Assembly: GCA_028284935.1 (NCBI GenBank)
Contig: JANQQQ010000008.1
Span: 1 to 64,000, forward strand
Direction: 5' to 3'
Length of the DNA stretch: 64,000 bases
From: Croceivirga sp.
Lineage (GTDB): Bacteria > Bacteroidota > Bacteroidia > Flavobacteriales > Flavobacteriaceae
Part shown: positions 36,001 through 42,938 of the stretch, one piece after another
Position numbering within the stretch: position 1 is the first letter of the stretch
Layout: each line of letters opens with the position of its first letter
Notes under the pieces: model-generated
The model's input: only the letters and a program-made list of their open reading frames with translations
Told to the model about the DNA's origin: nothing
Database searches by the model: none
Translations under genes and position numbers: made by a program

Positions 36001-36500
36001 TGAAAGGCTTCTTTGTCGGCGTCCAATTTTTTCTGAAGCGATGCCAACTGTTTTCTGGTTAGTGCATCTTGCCCTTCTTTGGGAATTAAATCCCAGTCGA
36101 ATACACCAATATCCTGTAGAGTTTCTTTGGTGTACGATTTTGCAAACCATTTTGCGAAGTAGTACAAATACTCAATAATTGTATACGAATCAACATCGGA
36201 AACCCTTTTGTTGTGCAAGGCCAGATTGCCCGTTTTGCGGATTAAATGGATTTCGTTGTACAGCTTATGATTGAACTGCTCTTTGAAAACCTGATTGGTA
36301 ATCAGGCTATTGAGCGAAGTGTCATAAGGCAATGTCAATTCTTCATCATTGCTATACATCCAGTTAACGGCTAGTTCTAAGGCCATGCGTGAATAGGCCA
36401 AGGAGGTACGGGGGTCTGCTATGACCAACCGCTCCGCCTTGGTAGCTCTTTCAAAAAAAGAGCCCCATTCAGAAGCCAAAAACTGGAAATTTGTATTCAT
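33009..36500 (-). CDS. hsdR: Type I restriction enzyme, R subunit
   Basis: About 1163 residues from the ATG at 36500. The earlier TTG (36527) lies in a linker-like stretch and is rejected. The order is a DUF4145-like N-terminal domain, a coiled coil (about 142-206), a PD-(D/E)xK nuclease (Asp262, Glu277, Lys279 in LVEAKK), and an SF2 translocase with Walker A ATGTGKT (about 401-407), DEAH, LTATP and the motif VI region QMIGRGSRLRPD. The C-terminal EcoEI-type domain follows. All key residues are present, so it should be active. The upstream frame stays open through a KFGV repeat as far as the TAG of the AlbA_2 gene. Confidence 0.95.
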   Translation of the reverse strand: MNTNFQFLASEWGSFFERATKAERLVIADPRTSLAYSRMALELAVNWMYSNDEELTLPYDTSLNSLITNQVFKEQFNHKLYNEIHLIRKTGNLALHNKRVSDVDSYTIIEYLYYFAKWFAKSYTKETLQDIGVFDWDLIPKEGQDALTRKQLASLQKKLDADKEAFQKKLEETAEKNRELEEKNALFKKQLEALQQQIEENKILANAQDEVQHPRNEYETRKYFIDVLLREAGWDLAGAKDTEFKVQYMPKSTNVSETGYVDYVLWDDDGLPLALVEAKKTLESVSKGENQAQLYADSLEKMYGRRPVMYYSNGFETYLWDDQFYKRSRPVNGFYTKAELQTLMYRRDHRADIRTAEVDELIAGRLYQLRSIKSIAEHFAGTDKTTGKLIGTNRGALLVLATGTGKTRTSIALSKMMLEANWVKRILFLADRKSLVSQAKNNFMKFLPEHSSVNLLEEKDNPDARFAFSTYQTMMGLIDSSKDGEQRFYGVGHFDLIIIDEAHRSIYKKYQAIFEYFDALFLGLTATPKNSIDRNTYAIFGLADKSPTDAYTFQEGVSNKHLVPYRTVSAPTKFLREGIRYDELSDEEKEEFEEEILDGEKAIGNEWISSNELYQWLFNKDTTIKTLQFILKNGIKKRSGDELGKTIFFARNKKHARFLKDTFLELDKELFGNDYVKVITHGEPKAEEFIRRFCDEEKDRLPQIAISVDMMDTGIDAPSCVNLVFYKPVKSYAKFWQMIGRGSRLRPDLFGLGKDKERFLIFDLCGNFEFFRENPEGIETSSQKSLTEVVYALKLRLAEYLKTEAFVEDEDLQQFRTELLNTLHSEISKLDKDRFDVKMRMQTVLEYGSENRELWNHLSKKDIKIIEETLAPLVKPAKGNTDMARFYDKLLFTLMIKGLETPDRKEFVSVFTVPISKVAIISKKLLKKMTIPEVKEKEEIIKKPLDETFWRFDGITHLEQIRRGIRDLVKYIDPTDQKYVTTDFEDSLDESQVTTNDYVNEPPITFDSPFTNNLHRLKELIRANKDNLTISRIRQGKTITESELLSLEAILFSDGIKKEEIEREIGEQLNLVQFIISLMGLSAERVDKAFADFINRYQLNSVQIQFLDTIKLFLTKNGKIDPSKLYDSPFRNYHSMGVDGIFDESQTDTIFKIIADLNESQSV

Positions 36501-36531
36501 TCTTTTTGGTTTGTTCTCTTTAGGCAATTGA

Positions 36532-36591
36532 TTTACTCCGAACTTTACTCCGAACTTTACTCCGAACTTTACTCCGAACTTTACTCCGAAC
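36532..36591 (-). repeat. Five tandem 12-bp repeats encoding KFGV
   Basis: Five perfect copies of TTTACTCCGAAC (plus strand). On the minus strand they read (Lys-Phe-Gly-Val)5 in the frame of both hsdR and the preceding AlbA_2 gene, which is separated only by one TAG (36605-36603). Such tetrapeptide repeats are common inside AlbA_2/RecG-like proteins. Copy number could vary by slippage without a frameshift. Confidence 0.85.
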
Positions 36592-36602
36592 TTTTTGTTA
36601 TT

Positions 36603-37994
36603 CTAATCCATTACTTTCCAATGTCCAGCCTTATCCGAACCAATCCTCGCTAACCTGCCCAATTTCTGCAATTTCGCCAACTGTTTTTCTACGGCTCTAT
36701 CAGAAATACCAATAATTTCGGATAACTCCTTGGCGGTTTTGTTTTTATCTTCTTTTAAAAGAGCAAGTATTTTCTCAGACGTTTTTCCCAATACCTTCCC
36801 TGACTTTTCCTCCTTTGCATTATTTGTAAGGGGAACAATAATCTCAAACACATCACCCTCAATAAACTTTGGTTTCCCGCCAGATGCGTACAATTCGGTG
36901 AACTTATAGGTATTACGAACACCCGAACCCAATTCATCTACCCAGCCAATTTCCTTGAACAGTTTTGCAATAATTGGATTTTTGGGATAGGGCGAAAAAT
37001 TGGCAGGATCTATATTACCCTTTCCATGTGGTTTGTTCCAATTTTCTGAGCGAACTTGGTCGGCCTCAATAATGAATTTGGCAGGAAACGGATTTGTGTA
37101 TTCCCTATGCACCAAAAGGTTGCCAGCAATTTCCCGGAAGAGGTTATCGCGTACATTGATACGCTGCCCATCTATCAATTGAAATTTATCGGGCAAGTGC
37201 TTGGCTACAAATGCCATAAGACGTTCATAACTTTCCACCAAATTAGCACGTATATCATCCCGGTCATCGTAACGGTCAGTGTTCTTAATCCGTACAATGG
37301 CATCCGTTTTGTAATGGGGCACTACGTTCTGTATCAATTCATCTTTTCCAAATAGCAAAACTGAGGCGAGGGTATAACCAGATTGCCCCGTCTTCATATC
37401 TTTTTTATATAGCCCTGCCGAGCGCAACAATTCTTCGTTGGTCATGGCCAGCCAAGGATGTTTGGGCTGTTGATTGCGTGCCAGATTACGGACTTTGTCG
37501 AAAAGGGATTCCTTAAAGTCGGCTATTTCAACATATGGAAATACCTGATTCTCAGAATAGGAATTCTGCTTACGCAGATATAACTGTGACACTAGGTCAT
37601 GTTGGTTGGTAATATCAAAATCACCATCTTGATTGCGGTCATAGATCCGTCCATTTGTAGCATGCACTTGAGAACTTTCTGGTACATAAATAACAACCAC
37701 CTTTTTATCTTCAACGTCCAACACCTCTGGAGAAACGTAATAAGGGGGATTCAATTTTTGCGGGTTGTTGGCATTGGCAACGAGACCATCGATTATACCC
37801 TGAACCTTGTCTTCTTGCACACCTATTACAGTACCATCATTTTGCACGCCCAACATCAGATGGCCACCACTACGGTTTAAAAAACCACAGATAGAGTCGA
37901 AAGCATCCTTATTGAGTGCTGTACGGCTTGTTTTGAACTCAACATTGCTGTTCTCCCCTTGTTCTATAATATCTTTTAGTCTATCTATCGTCAT
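36603..37994 (-). CDS. AlbA_2 (Schlafen-like) ATP-binding transcriptional-regulator-type protein
   Basis: 463 residues. The N-terminal AlbA_2 domain (NVEFKTSRTALNKDAFDSI, GGHLMLGVQNDG) is shared with Schlafen-like proteins. A GHKL-like ATP-binding segment (REIAGNLLVHREYTNPFPA) follows, then a C-terminal winged helix (KTAKELSEIIGISDRAVEK). Often mislabelled as RecG helicase; it has no helicase motifs. It lies inside the R-M operon, between the cold-shock gene (22 bp) and hsdR. A DNA- or RNA-binding regulatory role, or an extra antiphage effector, is possible. It ends with a single TAG before an in-frame KFGV repeat that leads into hsdR. Confidence 0.85.
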   Translation of the reverse strand: MTIDRLKDIIEQGENSNVEFKTSRTALNKDAFDSICGFLNRSGGHLMLGVQNDGTVIGVQEDKVQGIIDGLVANANNPQKLNPPYYVSPEVLDVEDKKVVVIYVPESSQVHATNGRIYDRNQDGDFDITNQHDLVSQLYLRKQNSYSENQVFPYVEIADFKESLFDKVRNLARNQQPKHPWLAMTNEELLRSAGLYKKDMKTGQSGYTLASVLLFGKDELIQNVVPHYKTDAIVRIKNTDRYDDRDDIRANLVESYERLMAFVAKHLPDKFQLIDGQRINVRDNLFREIAGNLLVHREYTNPFPAKFIIEADQVRSENWNKPHGKGNIDPANFSPYPKNPIIAKLFKEIGWVDELGSGVRNTYKFTELYASGGKPKFIEGDVFEIIVPLTNNAKEEKSGKVLGKTSEKILALLKEDKNKTAKELSEIIGISDRAVEKQLAKLQKLGRLARIGSDKAGHWKVMD

Positions 37995-38016
37995 GTTAAA
38001 TTATACACAGATTGTT

Positions 38017-39207
38017 CTATGGGTTAAGCCATTCTCTGTCTGGTTTTGCAAGTAATCGGGCATTGTTATAAGCCCAATCCAAAGGCAAAATTGTATTTGC
38101 CCTATATATTTCATTTTCCCTAGCCACAACTAAAGCCAAATCAGCCTTTTCTGGTTTTTCCAAACATAATGGCAATAACAGCTGTATGCCTCCATTATAA
38201 AATTGTGGAATTGCGGTCTTATAATTTCGTTTAATCCTTTTAATGGCGCTTTCAATAGCAGAACGCAATCTTTCCATTATTTGGTCATCAGAAAGTGCCT
38301 TAAACGATTCTGGAAACCTGTCTTCCCTATCATCAACTATATGCTCAAAATCGGGAATTAAACGTCGATTTACGTCATAGATTAAGTCTGTTGGAGAAGA
38401 AAAGTAGTTTGCTAATTTGGGTCTATTGATGAAATGTGTCATAGTTCTATCACTTTCCCGGTCAAATTTTAAAAATTTCCACTTTTGTGAATCGAGGTTT
38501 AAATAAGAATAAGTGGGCGACGGAGGCCGATTAATTTCAAAATATGCAAATATCTCTTCTTGTTTAGGTGTTACCAATCCAGTGTTAAAAGCAGCATATG
38601 TTGCAACTCCATTTTGCTCTGCATATTCAATTTTATCTTCCTTTTGTAACTGAATAAAAGTTTGATGGACGTAACTGTCAAGTACAGGATAATCGCCGGT
38701 TTTTTCATCTAAATAGTCCCACTCTTCAGGTTGTGCTAAATCGCTTAGTTCAATGATGGCATCTATCCAATTTCCTAAATAGGCGAATTTGTCAAGGGCA
38801 TTGCGAGTATCAATACAAACAATATTAACTGCATTTAGCCTTTTACCATCTTTGGTCGGAGTCATCTCTACCAAATAATTCTCCCTGATTCTCTTGAAAC
38901 CAAACTGCCCTTTCACTTGAGAATGATGAAACCAATAATCTTTGCCGTCCGCTTCGATAAAACCCCAACCGTCAGTCATTTGATAACTTTTGATTTTTCC
39001 TCGAAGCCTCTCTTCTTGTCTTTTGACTTTAATGGCATTTGACCCTTTCGAGGTTTTTTTTATTTGGAATTCAACTTCTTCTCCCTCAAATAGTACCTTA
39101 AAGTTTCCGTAAACCTCGGTGAAGTGAACAAAATGCTCTTCTAGCTTGTCGTCCAAGATTTTTCCAAATCCTCTTTGGACATTAAAAAACGAGACTTTTC
39201 CTTTCAT
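38017..39207 (-). CDS. Double cold-shock-domain protein with DUF3825-like C-terminus
   Basis: 396 residues. There are two tandem cold-shock-like domains: about 1-62 (GKVSFFNVQRGFGKILDD) and 66-125 (RGKIKSYQMTDGWGFIEADGKDYWFH), both with RNP1-type aromatic residues. The C-terminal ~250 residues (AAFNTGLVTPKQEEIFAYFE, later PLDWAYNNARLLAKPDREWL) resemble DUF3825. Single-stranded nucleic acid binding is expected from the first part; the function of the second is unknown. It is preceded by its own TGCA-N7-TGCA promoter box and may head a sub-operon with the AlbA_2 gene and hsdR. Confidence 0.8.
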   Translation of the reverse strand: MKGKVSFFNVQRGFGKILDDKLEEHFVHFTEVYGNFKVLFEGEEVEFQIKKTSKGSNAIKVKRQEERLRGKIKSYQMTDGWGFIEADGKDYWFHHSQVKGQFGFKRIRENYLVEMTPTKDGKRLNAVNIVCIDTRNALDKFAYLGNWIDAIIELSDLAQPEEWDYLDEKTGDYPVLDSYVHQTFIQLQKEDKIEYAEQNGVATYAAFNTGLVTPKQEEIFAYFEINRPPSPTYSYLNLDSQKWKFLKFDRESDRTMTHFINRPKLANYFSSPTDLIYDVNRRLIPDFEHIVDDREDRFPESFKALSDDQIMERLRSAIESAIKRIKRNYKTAIPQFYNGGIQLLLPLCLEKPEKADLALVVARENEIYRANTILPLDWAYNNARLLAKPDREWLNP

Positions 39208-39234
39208 TGCTTACTGATATTTACAGTTTTTATA

Positions 39235-39268
39235 TAAAAATACTCGCAATCTATGCAATACAGCTGCA
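39235..39268 (-). promoter_or_regulatory. Operator/promoter of the cold-shock/AlbA/hsdR group (TGCA-N7-TGCA)
   Basis: Box at 39254-39268. On the minus strand TATTTTTA (39242-39235) follows after 11 nt as a -7 element, and the ATG is 27 bp beyond. The spacing matches the three other boxes of the element. Confidence 0.65.
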
Positions 39269-39280
39269 CACATAATGTAT

Positions 39281-40420
39281 TCAAACCAACTCGCCTTTAA
39301 AAGCCTTTTGTAACAGGCAGTTGAATAGATTTTCACTTTCCTTCAGTTCTTTTTTAGCCAACTCTTTTTGTTTTTCGACCAAGCTGATTTTTTTGGCGAA
39401 CTCATGTTGTAAATAAAGCGGCGGAATTGGAATCGATAATTTTGCCATTTGACCCATACTCACCCTGCTTCTAGTTTGACCATGAAAAAATTTCGTTATT
39501 AAATGAAAAAAACCACGCGAATTGATTAAAAAAAGGAGGTAATCTTGAATAGCTGTATTTGGGTCAGGTCTCAGTTGAAGACAATCTGCTTTGTTCAAAG
39601 CCTTGTTTAAATAATTGGGAAATCTACAGGCTCTTATATTTGGTGTACCCATTGTTGCAATTAGTATGTCGCCAGGCAAACAAGTATAATTTCGCAGCTT
39701 CTCGGCATGCGATTCGGAAACGTAAGACTTACTTTTGTCTACAAATTCATTAACTCCGATATTTTGAAGCCTTATTATTCTAACCCCTTTCTCGGTATAG
39801 TGTGCGCTTTTTAAATTAGAACCAAAGGGGCCGTCTTTAAATATTAAAACGGACTTTTTCAGATTTTTTAATGACCAGTTTTTTGGATTGATGACAGGAT
39901 CCCCAAACATTTCTAAAAAAATAGACTGCGACAGTAAATCGCATTCTTCCAACAGCTTTTTGGTTTTATCGCGCAAGGCGACAGTATCATCCAAAATGCG
40001 AGCAATACGCTTTTGGGTTTCAAGGGGTGGGAGGGGGATTTCAACTTTAGAAAACTTAGAAATCCAATATCTTTTATGTAGCTCTTTGTCCATCCGAACC
40101 TTCCCCATTCTATAATAAAGAAAACGCAAATCCGCTTTTTCTTCATCAGCGGTTAAAATTTTCATTGCCGAAGACTTCACTTTAAAGGGAAAGTCTACAT
40201 AATGAAAGGCGGTGGTAAAATCATCAAAAATAATTGCGGGAACATTTTCAAAAATTCCTTTGGATTCGTTTGTATGACCTAATAAAAAAGATTTTCCAGC
40301 TGTAAGCACCGGAGTTTTGAAACTATCGTCATAATCAGTAGTTTCCACAATATACTTCGTTGGCTGTTCATAATCCAACACTTCTTCCAATCGTATTTTA
40401 TCCCAATCTACCATAGTCAT
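39281..40420 (-). CDS. hsdS: Type I restriction specificity subunit
   Basis: 379 residues with two target-recognition domains, each followed by the conserved helix (VEIPLPPLETQKRIARILD near residue 135 and LSIPIPPLYLQHEFAKKI near 335). It sets the DNA site recognised by the HsdR/M/S complex. Its ATG overlaps the hsdM stop by one base (TAATG), so production is coupled. No inverted repeats or extra hsdS fragments for shuffling are visible nearby, except for the TRD inside the kinase fusion two genes upstream. Confidence 0.95.
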   Translation of the reverse strand: MTMVDWDKIRLEEVLDYEQPTKYIVETTDYDDSFKTPVLTAGKSFLLGHTNESKGIFENVPAIIFDDFTTAFHYVDFPFKVKSSAMKILTADEEKADLRFLYYRMGKVRMDKELHKRYWISKFSKVEIPLPPLETQKRIARILDDTVALRDKTKKLLEECDLLSQSIFLEMFGDPVINPKNWSLKNLKKSVLIFKDGPFGSNLKSAHYTEKGVRIIRLQNIGVNEFVDKSKSYVSESHAEKLRNYTCLPGDILIATMGTPNIRACRFPNYLNKALNKADCLQLRPDPNTAIQDYLLFLINSRGFFHLITKFFHGQTRSRVSMGQMAKLSIPIPPLYLQHEFAKKISLVEKQKELAKKELKESENLFNCLLQKAFKGELV

Positions 40421-42036
40421 TAAATTAAGCTATCCAGAAGAATATCTCTCTCCTCGCTTAATTTTTTAATTCGTTCAATTATTATTTCCGGTGCATCATA
40501 TTCAATTTCTTTATATACTATTTCCTTGTACCGGTTGATGGACAAGTCCCAATCATTTTCCTTGATTTCTTCCAACGGGACTAGAAATGACTGTGAAGTA
40601 CGGTCGCTATAATCATGGGTACATGTGTTTTCTATGAACTTGTCCCAGCCCAGATTTTTAGGAACATCGTGAATTTGTACTAAAGAGCCGTCTTTTTCAT
40701 GCATCTTTTTGAAATAGGGGCTTTTCAGGTATTTGAAATGATCCAGTATTTGAGGCAGATTGAAGTTTTCATGTGATTTAACCGCTTCTTGTATACGGGT
40801 GCCATCGCCAAAAGCGAAATCATCAAAAAGGGCTTCTTCTACCAATAAGTTGCGTTTGTCGTCCAACGATTTGCCATCTTGCAGCATGTCATAATACCAT
40901 ACATAATCCGTGCCACCAGAGCCCGTTTTAGTAAAAATCAAAATAGCGGTACTAACCCCAGAATAGGGTTTAAACACCCCGCTTGGCATGGAGATAACGG
41001 CTTCTAATTTATGATTTGCCACTATCTCCTCACGAATGCTTTTATGTGCCTTACCACTACCGAAAAGTACCCCATCGGGGACGATTACCGCAACACGCCC
41101 ACCTGTTTTTAATTGGCGTAGCATCAAGGCCAAAAACAGCAGTTCAGTTTTAGTCGTATTGGTAACGTTTTTTAATCCTGGCGAAATGCTTTCTTTGTCA
41201 ATAGTGCCTTTAAAGGGCGGATTGGCTAGTATCAATGTATAAGCATCCGAAATGGTGTTGTCTTTGGATACTGCATCGATATCGATAATGTTCGGTTCCT
41301 CTACACCGTGTAGGTATAGGTTCATTGAAGCGATACGCAGCATTGTGGCATCGAACTCCATACCGTTGAACATCTTTTTGTTGATGAAATCGGAGTGTTT
41401 GTCCAGATCGGTCACCCCATAATGCTTGTCAATATATTCTTTGGCGGCAACTAGAAATCCGGCACTTCCAGCAGCAGGATCACAAATACTGTCCTCCAAA
41501 GTTGGCTGCATCATTTCTACCATCAATTTGATGATGTGACGAGGCGTTCGAAATTGGCCAGCAGTACCGCCACCCTCGAGTTTGGAAAGCAAATATTCAT
41601 ATATATCGCCTTTGGTATCTTGGTTTTCCATTGGCAGCCGTTCGAGTTTCTCAATTACTTGATCAAGAACTGCAGGTTTTGAAATGCCAAAAGAGGCCCC
41701 TTTCATGTAAGTGCTAAAAAGACTTTTTTCCTTTCCCAATGAACGAATGAACGGGAACACTCCATCTACGGTATTGCTAAAGATTGTATGGCGCGGAGTC
41801 ACATCCATTTCCTTTAAGTTTTTCCAACGGAACTGTTGTTGGTCTTTATTAAAAATGGGTATGTACTTAAAACCACGTTTGGCCTTTAACTCATTACGAG
41901 TCTCAGTCTCGTCCAAATTTTTTATAAAAATCAAGTAGGTCAGTTGTTCGACGATTGTGATGGTATTGGTAATACCACCTGTCCAGAACGTATTCCAGAT
42001 TTGATCTATTTGTGATTTTAGTTCTCCCGTTATCAT
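40420..42036 (-). CDS. hsdM: Type I DNA methyltransferase subunit
   Basis: 538 residues. It has an HsdM N-terminal helical domain, SAM motif I CDPAAGSAGF (186-193 core) and the catalytic N6-adenine motif NPPF (272-275). All key residues are intact, in contrast to the degenerate copy within the kinase fusion. It starts 4 bp after the response-regulator gene and overlaps hsdS, so R-M modification and the two-component genes share one transcript. Confidence 0.96.
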   Translation of the reverse strand: MITGELKSQIDQIWNTFWTGGITNTITIVEQLTYLIFIKNLDETETRNELKAKRGFKYIPIFNKDQQQFRWKNLKEMDVTPRHTIFSNTVDGVFPFIRSLGKEKSLFSTYMKGASFGISKPAVLDQVIEKLERLPMENQDTKGDIYEYLLSKLEGGGTAGQFRTPRHIIKLMVEMMQPTLEDSICDPAAGSAGFLVAAKEYIDKHYGVTDLDKHSDFINKKMFNGMEFDATMLRIASMNLYLHGVEEPNIIDIDAVSKDNTISDAYTLILANPPFKGTIDKESISPGLKNVTNTTKTELLFLALMLRQLKTGGRVAVIVPDGVLFGSGKAHKSIREEIVANHKLEAVISMPSGVFKPYSGVSTAILIFTKTGSGGTDYVWYYDMLQDGKSLDDKRNLLVEEALFDDFAFGDGTRIQEAVKSHENFNLPQILDHFKYLKSPYFKKMHEKDGSLVQIHDVPKNLGWDKFIENTCTHDYSDRTSQSFLVPLEEIKENDWDLSINRYKEIVYKEIEYDAPEIIIERIKKLSEERDILLDSLI

Positions 42037-42040
42037 CTAA

Positions 42041-42934
42041 TTAGATGTAGTTTTTATAGTTTGTTTCTACGAATTCCGGAAGCCATTCTAAGACTTCCAA
42101 CAACAATAATGTATTAGAACTGAAAGGTAATTTGACAATAACCTCATCGTCCAAATGTGAAAATCTACTTGTTGATTCTTTTAGTTTTCTGAATGCTGCC
42201 TTAATGTCTGTTGGAACTCCTTTATCAAGTTTAAATTCATCTCCTTGATTCGTTCTCGTAGGCTTATCTTCCATAAATCTTGTACACAACCCTAAAATCG
42301 GTTTTCCGTGCTGATGGAAAAGTTGTTCCGGAATACAAGGAATAGGATTATTTAAACCTATATAAATCGCTTCCAGCAAATCTCTTTGTACGTTTATGTT
42401 CTTTTTACGAAAGTCGCTTGCCTCAAAAGCTTGAATGATTTGCACCAATAAATGTTCGTGCGTATTGCTGATAATACCTTTATCGAATGCTATAAATGGT
42501 TCTTCATATTTTAATCTAGCTGTTCGATAATCAGATTTAGAAACTTCTTGAGCGATGTATTTAAACATCTTGTTTCTATCCTCTTCTTTCTTTTCGTATA
42601 TCTGCACATTTCCTACAAAGGACTCAAAACGATCTATGAAACCTGTATTAACACAATATGGGATATGTCTCCCAATTTGTAATGCATAGGCATCCAAATC
42701 CTTCATTGCTCTTAACGCAAAATTATCTTTTTCTACTTCCTGGTCTGCTTCAATTTTGCCTTTCCCGTCTAGAATGACGAACTCAATACTTGGGTCATTT
42801 TTTAAAAATTCAAAGCCTGTTTCCCAATCCAATTTATATTCCAACTGAATGTTATTATGACGCGCTACTCCTGATAAGGATTCGCAATAATCTTTCTTAT
42901 CATCAACTAATAATACTCTTACAGGTTTTGACAT
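42041..42934 (-). CDS. Response regulator with novel output domain
   Basis: 297 residues. Residues 1-125 are a receiver domain: LLVDDKKDY with the acidic pair at 11-12, phospho-acceptor Asp56 in FVILDGKGK, Thr97 in VNTGF and the conserved Lys at 115/116. All residues needed for phosphorylation are present. Residues 135-297 form no DNA-binding domain that I recognise; they end in a segment VIVKLPFSSNTLLLLEVLEW. It is sandwiched between the kinase fusion (4-bp gap) and hsdM (4-bp gap). It is likely phosphorylated by that kinase and may act through protein contacts with the R-M complex or on another target. Confidence 0.85.
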   Translation of the reverse strand: MSKPVRVLLVDDKKDYCESLSGVARHNNIQLEYKLDWETGFEFLKNDPSIEFVILDGKGKIEADQEVEKDNFALRAMKDLDAYALQIGRHIPYCVNTGFIDRFESFVGNVQIYEKKEEDRNKMFKYIAQEVSKSDYRTARLKYEEPFIAFDKGIISNTHEHLLVQIIQAFEASDFRKKNINVQRDLLEAIYIGLNNPIPCIPEQLFHQHGKPILGLCTRFMEDKPTRTNQGDEFKLDKGVPTDIKAAFRKLKESTSRFSHLDDEVIVKLPFSSNTLLLLEVLEWLPEFVETNYKNYI

Positions 42935-42938
42935 TATT

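Noticed and set aside
33009-36527. hsdR starting at the TTG 36527
   Set aside because: An ATG nine codons later (36500) begins the conserved domain; the TTG lies in the linker frame shared with the KFGV repeat.
36532-36591. CRISPR-like repeat array
   Set aside because: The 12-bp units are contiguous without spacers and encode KFGV in frame.
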